NCBI GenBank assembly: GCA_022828425.1
Contig: CP094685.1
Location: 3,576,046-3,640,045 of the forward strand
Source of the DNA: Candidatus Thiothrix sulfatifontis
GTDB lineage: Bacteria > Pseudomonadota > Gammaproteobacteria > Thiotrichales > Thiotrichaceae
DNA length: 64,000 nucleotides
Direction: 5' to 3'
The notes beneath the pieces were generated by a model. The model was not told where the DNA came from, did no database searches, and saw nothing but the letters and a program-made list of their open reading frames with translations. The position numbers and the translations under genes were made by a program. Of the stretch, positions 17,701 to 26,924 are shown piece by piece (position 1 is the stretch's first letter; each line of letters starts with the position of its first letter).

Positions 17701-20511
17701 AAAATATCAGAAGTCTCAACAATCACACCATCGATATTGATTGCTTCAGAAGAGCCAATCATTTCTAAGGTTTCAACACCTTCAACCTTATCCAAATCAA
17801 CGACTAGATTGTCAACGTCTCCTATGACAGGGGGTTGATCAGCAACCGCAAAACGCAGTGTTTCGATGCTAGTCAACTCCAATGGGTCAGTTTGATTAGC
17901 CGCAAACGTCGCACGTACCCGGTCAGTGCCGTCGGTACCACCATTAACCGTGTCGTTTTCGTTCAAGAGGTTACGGAAGTCAAACGTGTCATCACCCGTA
18001 CCACCCGTTACCGTTTGGTCATGACCTTGTGTTGTTGCATCAGCACTCAAAGCGACCCAAACATCAGAGCTTTGCCCAGAAGCATCAACAGTCGCTGCTT
18101 CTAAACGGTTGTCAGCAACACCAAAACCAGTACCAACTGGAGTCTCTCCGAAAGCGTTTGCGAAATTATTCGCAATCACGAAGCTCTGCCCCGCAGCACC
18201 ACCGCTCAGGGTAACGACACCCGTGTGATCAAGGGTTTTCACGACATCGACTTCATTGGTTTCGGAGTCAGTGTCAATAATGGTCAGATTTTCAACTGCG
18301 CCTGCATCAATCACGCCTGCGGCGTTTTCACCATCGGCATCCAGTGTAAAGCGGAAAGTTGGGTCAGTGTTGATGCCATCAGCAATGGTAACCACCACTG
18401 TTTCCGCAGCAGCGCCAGTACCCGCTGCGTCAGCCAAGTTGATGTCCAGCGTGTTATCGCCAAGACCATTGTCACCCGTCGTGCTGTGCAGGATAGTCAC
18501 ACCACCATTCGCAGCGACTGCATCCGACATTTCATTCAATTGGAATGTAACAGCGCCAGCACCGAGCTGCGACTCGTTACGCACCACAACGTTTTCCAAC
18601 CCACCGATCACACTGGTGTCAGCAATCAGGGTAGCAGCAACGTCAGTACCTTGATAACGCATATCCAAGGTTTGGACATTGGTCACCGTCGCACCATTGT
18701 CTACTACCAAGTTAGCAGTACCACCATTGCCATCAAAGAATACACGCACCGTGTTAGCACCTGCACCACCATCAATGGTGTCATTGTCGGTTGCGCCACC
18801 AACGCGATCCAGACCTGTGCCTACGCGGAAGACATCATCACCGGCACCACCGGTCAGCGTGAAGTCGACGTTGTTGCCTGAAGTGCCTTCAACGTTGGCA
18901 TCCATGTCACCTGACACGTCAACGTCCAGATTACCGGTAAACGCGCTGGCATCTAAGGTATCAAACGTGCCCGCCGTATTTTGGAAACCTGGAGCGCTAT
19001 ACACCGCTTCAGTTTGCGTACCATTTACAACACCGTTGAAAAGGTTAGCTACCCGCAGGTCTTGATCACCGGTAACGGTTAAGGTATCCAAGTCTTGAGC
19101 AAACAAACGTCCAACCGTATTCGCAGTCCCAACACTGTTGATGGTCAGGGATTCAATACCTTGATCTGCTGCACCATTCTCTTGAACAGTTAAAGCTTGG
19201 ATTCTAGCATTGTCCAGCGTCATGGTACTGGCATCGGCAGTGCCACGCACGGCGGCATCAGTAAACGTGAAATCTAAACTACCTGCTTGAGCGCTGGTAT
19301 TGTGCACACTCATCGCAGTCGGTACGGCAGTCATATTATTGATGGCAGCATTACCACCGAGATCATCGACACGCATCATATTGGCACTGGTGATACCGGT
19401 GGAGTCTTGGAGATCCAATGCCATAAAACCAACATCAAAGTTGACATTGACCGTTTCGATCTTAGACAACGTTGGCATAATGTTGAAGTCTAAGGTGTCG
19501 GCGTTATCTCCCAAGGTCGCGTTCAACACATCAGCAGTACCATCAGTACCGATCAGCGTGTCATTGTCTTGCAGGGAGTTAATGCGGTCATCACCACCCG
19601 GTGTGAACACTTGCGGCGCTTGGAATGTCGTGAACGTATCCGCAGGCGGCGCATCAACGTTCGCTGTCAATACAAACGTATCGCCTAAGCTGTCGTCATT
19701 GGTGATAGTGACTTGAGCGGATGCTGCGGTCGCGCTGATCGTGTTGCTACCGGAAGCATTCGCCAAGCTCATGCTGATGGTTTCGTCTGCTTCAATTTCA
19801 ACATCGCCTTTAACCGATACCGTGATGGTTTTAGTGCTTTCGCCAGCACCAAACGTAACGGTCGCACCGGCTGGTGCTGGGTCAGTTGCTGTGAAGTCAG
19901 CCGCGTTGGCTGTGCCACCGAAGTTCACATCAACACTGGCTGCATTAGCGGTATCACCGGTGCGGGTAATGGTTACGGTGACATCCGTAGAAGCGCCATC
20001 ATTGCCTTCAACGACAGTAGCCGTTGCGGTAGCAATGCTGAAAGCAGAAGTCGCAGGCGCTGTTGCACCGATAGTGCCGTCAGCGTTGACATCAGCATTC
20101 GGTGTGCCGAAGACAACCGGGTTAGCCGCTGTTGGTGGCGTAGCTGCACCCAGTTCGTTGATCAGTTGTGGGTAATCGTAAGATACACCGCTGTTGGCAT
20201 CGAAACCGTTACCAGCCAGCTTGTAGTTAAAGGTGTTTGCACCCAACACGTTGATAGTAGCAGTACCGCCACCAGCCAAAGAAATAACCAATTGCAGTGA
20301 GTCAGCCGCCATTGCGCTGCTCACGATAGTGATGCCAGCCGTCAGCATCAGGGTGTTTGCACCTTGAGCATCAGAAATGTTGATGACTTGACCCCAGCAG
20401 ACATATTAGCAGGGGTCAATACATAAGTGTCGTTACCAGCGCCAGCACCAACGTTCGCGCTGTCAGCTAGCTTGCAAAACGTTAAAATCATTACCTGAAG
20501 TAAAAGGCCAT
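14738..20511 (-). pseudogene. Giant RTX/Calx-beta surface protein, about 1,920 aa, broken by several indels
   Basis: Start ATG 20511 has a strong AGGAG. Five frames join into one protein. From the N-terminus: the roughly 100-residue module shared with the CAP protein (start reads MAFTSGNDFNVLQA after removing one base), a Calx-beta domain (VTVTITRTGDTANAASVDVNFGG), a long S-layer-like beta region (GGDDRINSLQDNDTLIGTDG, similar to the upstream neighbour), then RTX nonapeptides (GGAGDDVFRVG, GGRGNDQINTGTGIDT, GGAGADVVYGSDGHDT) and a C-terminal module ending LNGVDFSII. Frame changes fall near 20503, 20469, 20393, 16752, 16382, 15800 and 15190; several are in short homopolymers. Between them the coding is intact for up to 3.6 kb. 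It is probably a calcium-dependent surface-layer or adhesion protein. Inactivation or sequencing error are both possible. Confidence 0.75.
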
Positions 20512-20537
20512 GATAAATCTCCTAAATAATCAAATGT

Positions 20538-23366
20538 TTAATTTAAGTTATTAATCTGTACAGGAGCTAAACCATCTACCTCCCATAGCCCTTGGACACT
20601 AGTTATACGATTGCAACATCGACTGCTGCAGGCGTTAGTAATGCCTTGCAGCTCAATAGTGATAACATCACCGTTGAGGTCAGGCCCGAAGTTGATCAGC
20701 GTTGAATTGGTGATCGGGTTGGTTTGCACCAAAATACCGTCAACGCCATCCAGTTGTGACAAGCTAGTGATCGCTGCATTAGCAGTTGCCAGATCAATAC
20801 GCAGGCTATCGTTAGCAGCATCAAAACTGCCTAACACGACTTGAGTATTGTCAGCAGTTGCACGTGCGCCAACCAAGTCAAACGTGAAGATTTCATCCAC
20901 AGCGTTATTGCCGGTGATGCTGGCATTTGCACCAGCGATACCCAGAACCACCAAGTTTTCAACCTGTGGTGCAACATCGTTATCAGTAATAGTGACGGTA
21001 GTAGCAGCCGCACCACCAATCGTACCGATGGATGGGTTAGAAATCGTGACAGTGAAAGTCTCAGCGCCTTCAACAATCGCATCTTCAACAATTTCAACTT
21101 GGATATCATGAGTAGTCTGACCAACTGCAAAATTGACAGTCGCAGTACCACCAAAGAAATCTGTACCCGCAGTCGCAGTACCACCAGCAACAGTTACCGT
21201 CAGGCTTGCTGCTGCGGATGCATCATCACGAGTAATGGTCGCAACCAATACTGTGCCAGCATCTTCTGCAACAGTTGTTGCGTTGGTAATCGTGAATACA
21301 GGATTGCTCGCTGGCGCATCATTATCAGTGATAGTGACCGTCGCAGTGGCCGCAGTGGCAGACACTGTACCGATAGTTGGGTTAGAGATCGCCACGGTGA
21401 AGGTTTCATCGCCTTCAACTGCGGTATCATCAGTCGTGCTGATTTCAACAGTCTTGCTCAGTTCACCTGCTGCAAACGTAATGGCAGTACCAACACCCGT
21501 GTAATCAGCGGCAGTTGCAGTGCCATCAGCCGTTTGCACAGTGATAGAAGCTGCATCGGTCGCATCATCACGGGTGATAGTAACAACCGCAGTACCACCT
21601 TCTGTAACCGTTGCGTTAGCAATGCTGAAAGTTGGGTTGCTCAGTGCTGCACGGAAGACATGATTCGGGTCAATCACGGTGAAGTTAGCAAAATCTGCAT
21701 CCGATACGTTGAAAATGAACTGACCAGGTGTGGTTACATCAGTCAGATCCAACACCACTTTCTTAGGTGCAGAACCTGCACCCAAAGAAATGTTGATGCT
21801 TTCTGGGGTAGCTTGAGAAGCAGTACCGGCAGTGTTGAAACCATCCAGAATTGCGTCGTTCAATACCAGAGTCAGCACTTGCTCTTCTGTTTGGTTGCCA
21901 GTGCTGAACTTGATTTCGTTGATGTTCTTGATACCAGCCAAATCAGCAGCAGAGACGTTAGCTGTGTCGAAAATTTCCAGCACGTCAGTCGCAGAATCTT
22001 TACCATCAATCACTTGACCGGCATTCAAGCTATCTTCGTCAGCTTTGATCAAATCAACAGCCGCGTCAGACAACGTTAATTTGCCCGTCATGCCACGTAC
22101 ATCGAGGTATTGCAGAGTGCTGTCCATGCCTACCAAGTCACCGATAGTCAGGTTGCTGCTACCAGAGACATACAGTTTTTCCAGGTTTTGAACATTCAGT
22201 GCACCCACAACGTTAGGTGACATTGAACCCGCAGAGTCAACACGCAGTTTTTCCAGGAAATTCAAGCCTTTGTCTACTTCACCAATCACTAAGTTATCAA
22301 CGTCAGCGTTGTTAATAGTGATAGAGCCTACGTCACCATCGCTGAAACCTGCCGCTGCTGGGTCAGTACCGTTGCTCTTTTTGTCCAACGTGTGTGCAGC
22401 AAAGTCAAACGTCATCGTGTTAGTGCTGGCAGACGTGTTGTTCAGAGTCATGTTCAGCGGAATGCTTTTCATGTCAGCGATAGTGGCACTGTTGCCTGAA
22501 CCGCTGATGCGGTTAACGTTTACATACTGAACACCTTGTGAGTCTTGCAGATTCAATTCCATGCTGGAAACACTGCTAGAAAACTCAGCATTGATAGTAC
22601 GTACATCAACCATTTTAGGGGTAACAACAGAAGTACCGTTGTCATTGGGTGTACCCAACGTTACGTCCAATGTTGCATTGCCGCCGGTACCGATCAGGGT
22701 ATCTTCGTCTTGCAGGAAGTTAATACGGTCGTTGCCGTTCGGTGTATAACCTACAGGTGCTTTGAAGTAAGTGCCGGTGAGTGAGTCAGTATCAGCAGTC
22801 AACGTTACGATACCTGGGGTTGGTGCTGTATTGCCACCGACTAGCTTCACGATCACTGGGTCAATGTTCAGTTGCTTTTCGTTCAGATTGTCTTTACCAA
22901 CACCACTCATGAAATCACGTACTGCGTCAGCAGCAACGTTACCAGCGTAAGCACTAACTTCTTTAGACTCATTAAGATGAGCAGTGAAAGCCTGTGCAAT
23001 AGCTTGCTTGTTTTCCAAGATAGCTTTATCTTCGTTTTGCGCACCGTTCAAAACGTCAAGCATGACAGACGCAAGAGTGATCGCACCGCTCGCAATTTTA
23101 CCTTCGTAAAATTCCAGACCTACCGCGTCTGGTTCACGCCCAAACAACTGCATGTAAATCTTTTCAATACGAGCTTTGATAGTTTCGCTACCGTATAAAG
23201 CTTGTGCTTCAGCAGAGTTACCGAATGCATCAATGATTTGAGTAAGATTACCATTCGCTTTGTCAAGGCGATCAGCCCAGTAAGCCAGACCTTCTGGGTC
23301 AGCAGGGCGGCCATAATATGCAATGTAAATATTTTGCACTGTGTCGTAGTATTGGTTCGCAGCCAT
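20538..23366 (-). CDS. Large surface protein: N-terminal DUF4214, S-layer-like region, two Calx-beta domains
   Basis: 942 aa. ATG 23366 is chosen over a longer ORF because AGGAG lies 8 bases upstream and the product begins with DUF4214 (MAANQYYDTVQNIYIAYYGR, then QLFGREPDAVGLEFYEGKI). Residues about 240-580 resemble the middle of the giant protein (NGNDRINFLQDEDTLIGTGG, ELNLQDSQGV). Two Calx-beta domains follow (VTEGGTAVVTITRDDATDAA and VAEDAGTVLVATITRDDASA), then a distal region ending FGPDLNGDVITIELQGIT. The last 20 residues look out of frame: a one-base change would give AAVDVAIV and a stop near 20603. It is probably exported by a type I system and assembled on the surface with calcium. 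It lies 27 bases before the giant gene in the same operon. Confidence 0.82.
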   Translation of the reverse strand: MAANQYYDTVQNIYIAYYGRPADPEGLAYWADRLDKANGNLTQIIDAFGNSAEAQALYGSETIKARIEKIYMQLFGREPDAVGLEFYEGKIASGAITLASVMLDVLNGAQNEDKAILENKQAIAQAFTAHLNESKEVSAYAGNVAADAVRDFMSGVGKDNLNEKQLNIDPVIVKLVGGNTAPTPGIVTLTADTDSLTGTYFKAPVGYTPNGNDRINFLQDEDTLIGTGGNATLDVTLGTPNDNGTSVVTPKMVDVRTINAEFSSSVSSMELNLQDSQGVQYVNVNRISGSGNSATIADMKSIPLNMTLNNTSASTNTMTFDFAAHTLDKKSNGTDPAAAGFSDGDVGSITINNADVDNLVIGEVDKGLNFLEKLRVDSAGSMSPNVVGALNVQNLEKLYVSGSSNLTIGDLVGMDSTLQYLDVRGMTGKLTLSDAAVDLIKADEDSLNAGQVIDGKDSATDVLEIFDTANVSAADLAGIKNINEIKFSTGNQTEEQVLTLVLNDAILDGFNTAGTASQATPESINISLGAGSAPKKVVLDLTDVTTPGQFIFNVSDADFANFTVIDPNHVFRAALSNPTFSIANATVTEGGTAVVTITRDDATDAASITVQTADGTATAADYTGVGTAITFAAGELSKTVEISTTDDTAVEGDETFTVAISNPTIGTVSATAATATVTITDNDAPASNPVFTITNATTVAEDAGTVLVATITRDDASAAASLTVTVAGGTATAGTDFFGGTATVNFAVGQTTHDIQVEIVEDAIVEGAETFTVTISNPSIGTIGGAAATTVTITDNDVAPQVENLVVLGIAGANASITGNNAVDEIFTFDLVGARATADNTQVVLGSFDAANDSLRIDLATANAAITSLSQLDGVDGILVQTNPITNSTLINFGPDLNGDVITIELQGITNACSSRCCNRITSVQGLWEVDGLAPVQINNLN

Positions 23367-23466
23367 TAGATTGCTCCTAATTGGTTCAAGTTCAAGAGAT
23401 AAAATTTGCATTATCAAAACATTCAAGTCCGTCTGAGGTTTTGCTTCGCTCATCGACTTGGTATGA

Positions 23467-23509
23467 ACTATACATAGGATTAATCTGCGAATATGTGACA
23501 CTCATCACG
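23467..23509 (-). promoter_or_regulatory. CRP-type class II promoter of the surface-protein operon
   Basis: In minus-strand reading the box is CGTGA-TGAGTG-TCACA (23509-23494), one mismatch from the CRP consensus. TATAGT (5/6 match to a -10) occupies 23472-23467. The centres are 32 bases apart, as in class II CRP promoters, with a start predicted near 23460 and a 5' leader of about 94 bases. The remaining gene-free stretch to 23712 is AT-rich, and I see nothing certain in it. Confidence 0.68.
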
Positions 23510-23712
23510 ATGCACAACATTTGTTTATGACATCAATACATTTAGCTTATTTTATAAGCAAAAGCATGGTGTGGTAAAAGTTTTATGCATAATGAATGGC
23601 AAGAAAAAGCTTAATTAATAACAAGAAATCATCGCTGAAACGATTGGCGGTTTCAGAAAAAACTGATACTAATCAAAGCCGATCAGGCAAGAAGAGAATT
23701 ATGACTGAATTG

Positions 23713-24936
23713 TCATTGATCGAGTTGATGCTCAAACGTGATGCCGAGCGTATTGCCGAGGGGGAGATCAAACAAGGGGATTTCACGGTCTTGTGATTTG
23801 TCTAGGGTGTACTTGACGGCAATACGGTTACTATTCGTTATTTTTTTACTTAAACCAAGTTCCAAACGCGCTTGGGTTTGATTACGCACCCCCTCGCTGA
23901 ACAACGCCCTGTTATAGGCATCATCGTCACGCTTATAAGATAGAGTAGCCCCTAGGCTAGGTGACCAACCCGCCATACTTTCACCATTCCAACTCCCGGA
24001 CAGATCCAAGCCAACCCGACTACCGCCGGGGCGACTCCCTAGCGCGTGATCATAATTAAGCACTATACCAGTCGAAAGTTGCCCGCCTTCGGGCAATAAT
24101 TGTTGGCGTTTGATTCCAGCATCCACAAAAACAGCATTTTGTTCGGCTTGTTGCGGGTAAACGTCATAACGCGCCCCAATACTTGCACGAGTATTCCGCA
24201 CAACATCGGTATTTTCTATTGACAATACTTGGTGGTAAACCCCGCCAAGACTCGCTCGCGTATTGCCATCAGGGTCAGAGACTAGCGAAAAATGTGCCTC
24301 TTTAGCCGATTCATCCGCTTGCCACTGACGACCGGCAGCTAACCCCGTCATATTGTAATCCGGCTCATCGGGGTAGACTTGTTGCAATGCCGCCGCATAA
24401 TCAGTGCCACCGTGAGTATTCATCACCTGATAAGTCCCCCTAACATTCACAGAAGAAGACGACAGCGGGCGACTGCGTTCGTCGACTTGCAAATTAACTT
24501 TTCCATCACCAAAAGGATTGTTGATACTCAAATTTTCATGGCGTGTACCCAGATTAACATTATCCAAATAGCCTATTGATGTGGATAATGTTATCTGTCC
24601 CTCAACTGCTTTATCAGGCGTGGAAGTACGTTGTTGCAACTGCTCAGGCAAGCAAACACCGTGCTGAAATAAGACCAGCCATTGTTGAATATAACGTTGT
24701 AATGAAACGTCCAATACGGAGGGTTCATTCATTAAACCCCTTAATTGATCACTCACCGTATCTAACGTTGCTTGATCACCGGCTTGACATGCCTGAGCCG
24801 CACTATCTAACCAGTATTCCACATCAATCGTTTGAACTGGCTCGGCCATAACAAATTTTGGCAAACTACACGTTAATAACAGCCCTAAACTTATCGCAAC
24901 ACTATACCGATATTGAAAACGAACCCATTGCATCAA
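23713..24936 (-). CDS. Outer-membrane beta-barrel protein with periplasmic N-terminal region
   Basis: 407 aa. Signal peptide (YSVAISLGLLLTCSLPKFVMA) followed by a short helical region with two Cys (AAQACQAGDQATLDTVSDQLRG, HGVCLPEQL). From residue about 115 there are alternating hydrophobic strands (GQITLSTSIGYLDNVNLGT, TRASIGARYDVYP, ARLELGLSKKITNSNRIAVKY), typical of a 12-16 strand barrel. It ends with GITFEHQLDQ, without the usual terminal Phe. It is the last gene of a run with CHASE2-cyclase and FecR-domain genes. I know this trio as a recurring neighbourhood, and a role as surface partner of the sensor is inferred. Confidence 0.75.
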   Translation of the reverse strand: MMQWVRFQYRYSVAISLGLLLTCSLPKFVMAEPVQTIDVEYWLDSAAQACQAGDQATLDTVSDQLRGLMNEPSVLDVSLQRYIQQWLVLFQHGVCLPEQLQQRTSTPDKAVEGQITLSTSIGYLDNVNLGTRHENLSINNPFGDGKVNLQVDERSRPLSSSSVNVRGTYQVMNTHGGTDYAAALQQVYPDEPDYNMTGLAAGRQWQADESAKEAHFSLVSDPDGNTRASLGGVYHQVLSIENTDVVRNTRASIGARYDVYPQQAEQNAVFVDAGIKRQQLLPEGGQLSTGIVLNYDHALGSRPGGSRVGLDLSGSWNGESMAGWSPSLGATLSYKRDDDAYNRALFSEGVRNQTQARLELGLSKKITNSNRIAVKYTLDKSQDREIPLFDLPLGNTLGITFEHQLDQ

Positions 24937-24948
24937 GCTAACTCCCTG

Positions 24949-26901
24949 CTATTCAGATGGTTTTAACGTGTAAATAGCGACGCGATTTTCTCGACCTTTC
25001 AAAGCAATAGCCCCGCGACTCACCAACGGGTATTCCTGACGTAGGCACTCAACCGTCTGTTGACTGACCACCAGTGGCTCTTTGATTTCTCTAGCTAATG
25101 TTTGTAAACGTGCCGTAACATTCACCGCATCACCGATAGCGGTATAAGCGTGGCGGAAACGTGTGCCTAAATCACCGACGATAACTTCGCCAGTATGCAC
25201 ACCAATTCTGACCAACATTGGCTCGCCTTTCAATAAATCACGTTGTATTAAATTCTGATTAAACGCGCTGATGGCTGCTAACATATCAATAGCAGCTTGC
25301 ACGCCTTTGTCTGCATGGTCTTCATTATTAAAGGGAGCATTCCAAAATACCATTGCAGCATCCCCCATGTATTTATCGAGAGTGCCTCCGTGCTTATGCA
25401 CCACCAGCGTTAAGCATTCCAATATTTGTTGGGTTAAAGATGCAATTTCTTCCGGTGTAGAATATTCCGCCCGCTGCGTAAAATTGGCAATATCAGCGAA
25501 CAGAATTGTCAAATTGCGACGGCTAGGAATCAATAAATCCGTGCGTCCATCATCCACCAGATGATCCACTAACGCGGCAGGCAAATAATCCTGAAATACA
25601 TGCCGCAAACGCCCAGCAGCACGTTGTGCGATCCACCATTCAACGGGAATTTGAAAAACCAAGAAAAATAAAAACAACATGACTGGGTGAATAGGCAAAA
25701 ACCATTGATAATCAAGCCACACCCAAAACCCCAAACCCAACCATCCAACAATCATTAATACGGTAACAGTCACAACTGCACTAGCACTGATCCCACCCAT
25801 CAACATGGCATACAGTATAACCAGTCCTACAAAGCCTAAAAGCCACGAGCCTTTATCCAGAGAAAAACTTGGCGAATTACTTTTATTAGACAATAACCAA
25901 TCTAAAAGCTGCACATGTACGCTAACACCAGGAACATTATTGTGTAGCGGAGTCGCTTGCTGATCACCTAACCCTGGTGCTGTACCTGCAAGAAAAACCA
26001 TGCCATTTTTTAAACGACTGATATACTCTGAATCAACCTCACCGCGTAACACATCAATAGCAGGTATACTAATAATATAATCTTTATGAATTAAATACGG
26101 TATTCGCCACTTACCTTCATTATCGACCACAAGCGGCGAAGTAGAGCCTTCACCTAATAAATGACGCAATTCAAGTTGCCAACCGTTAGGATGTTCGGTA
26201 AATGAGAAATCATAGGGTTTATCTGCGTCTGAATAACAACGCAGCATCTCCAAAGCCAACATTGGAAAAAGACGATTTTGCCAGCGCACAAAAGGGTTAA
26301 CTTGTGTAATCATTCCCTCGTTATTTTTAATTGAGGTAATATGTCCTACACAGCGGGCGCTGGATAACGACTCATTGTTACCGATGTAACCATTCGCCAC
26401 TGGGAATATTGAGCCAAGGGCTGGCTCAGTTATCGCTAAACCAGCACTTAGGTGACCACTGAAAAAAGCATCTTCCGGGAGATTTTCTAAATCAAAGGCT
26501 TGGGCAAATACCACGGGTTTCTGCTGAGAAATAGCGAGCAGCGCCTGATTACCCTCGACATCTCGGTCATCAGGCATATACATATCCAATCCAACAACGC
26601 CAACTTCATACTTACTAAACAAAATTTTCAGTAATTCCGCGTAGCGCTGACGCGACCAGGGCCAGTCTTCACCATTTTTCTGTTTGCGTAACTCATTAAT
26701 ACTTTCAGCGTCAATCTGAACTACTACAACATAAGGGGAATGCTTATTGACAGCAACTCCCCATTGTTGATAAGCATTCCACAGACGCGTTTGCGTACTA
26801 CTGTATAAACCACTGGGATTCCAAACAGACACTAGTAGCAGAACCAATATACCAACACCTAACGATGTCAGCCGACTTAAGTGAGGCAACCACCCTCGCA
26901 C
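24949..26901 (-). CDS. CHASE2-domain class III adenylate cyclase
   Basis: 650 aa. An N-terminal membrane segment and a periplasmic CHASE2 sensor (residues about 40-330, with VVVQIDAESINELRKQKNGEDWPWSR and VGVVGLDMYMPD) are followed by three hydrophobic helices (about 340-420). The C-terminal cyclase domain has the metal aspartates in LFADIANFT and YMGDAAMVFWN, the adenine-selecting Lys in GGTLDKYMGDA, and Asp plus the transition-state Asn/Arg in TAIGDAVNVTARL. The Lys/Asp pair predicts cAMP, not cGMP. It probably turns an envelope signal into cAMP for the Crp-like regulator encoded two genes upstream. It lies 23 bases after the FecR gene. Confidence 0.9.
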   Translation of the reverse strand: MRGWLPHLSRLTSLGVGILVLLLVSVWNPSGLYSSTQTRLWNAYQQWGVAVNKHSPYVVVVQIDAESINELRKQKNGEDWPWSRQRYAELLKILFSKYEVGVVGLDMYMPDDRDVEGNQALLAISQQKPVVFAQAFDLENLPEDAFFSGHLSAGLAITEPALGSIFPVANGYIGNNESLSSARCVGHITSIKNNEGMITQVNPFVRWQNRLFPMLALEMLRCYSDADKPYDFSFTEHPNGWQLELRHLLGEGSTSPLVVDNEGKWRIPYLIHKDYIISIPAIDVLRGEVDSEYISRLKNGMVFLAGTAPGLGDQQATPLHNNVPGVSVHVQLLDWLLSNKSNSPSFSLDKGSWLLGFVGLVILYAMLMGGISASAVVTVTVLMIVGWLGLGFWVWLDYQWFLPIHPVMLFLFFLVFQIPVEWWIAQRAAGRLRHVFQDYLPAALVDHLVDDGRTDLLIPSRRNLTILFADIANFTQRAEYSTPEEIASLTQQILECLTLVVHKHGGTLDKYMGDAAMVFWNAPFNNEDHADKGVQAAIDMLAAISAFNQNLIQRDLLKGEPMLVRIGVHTGEVIVGDLGTRFRHAYTAIGDAVNVTARLQTLAREIKEPLVVSQQTVECLRQEYPLVSRGAIALKGRENRVAIYTLKPSE

Positions 26902-26924
26902 TTAAGAACACTCAGCCATCATCA

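Noticed and set aside
18225-18881. Several plus-strand frames of 130-220 codons opposite the giant surface gene
   Set aside because: Shadow frames of a low-complexity beta protein with no starts or domains of their own.
20841-22079. Long plus-strand frame of 412 codons opposite the 942-residue surface protein
   Set aside because: Its composition (Ser, Arg, Cys, Asn-rich) is that of a shadow; the minus strand holds DUF4214 and Calx-beta domains.
23367-23501. Longer start for the 942-residue surface protein at 23501
   Set aside because: It would place the CRP box and -10 inside the coding region and has no ribosome site, whereas ATG 23366 has AGGAG and begins the DUF4214 domain.
23596-23796. 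Small plus-strand ORF of 66 codons
   Set aside because: It overlaps the 3' end of the outer-membrane barrel gene on the other strand, lacks a clear ribosome site, and has no recognisable domain. A real small protein is not excluded.
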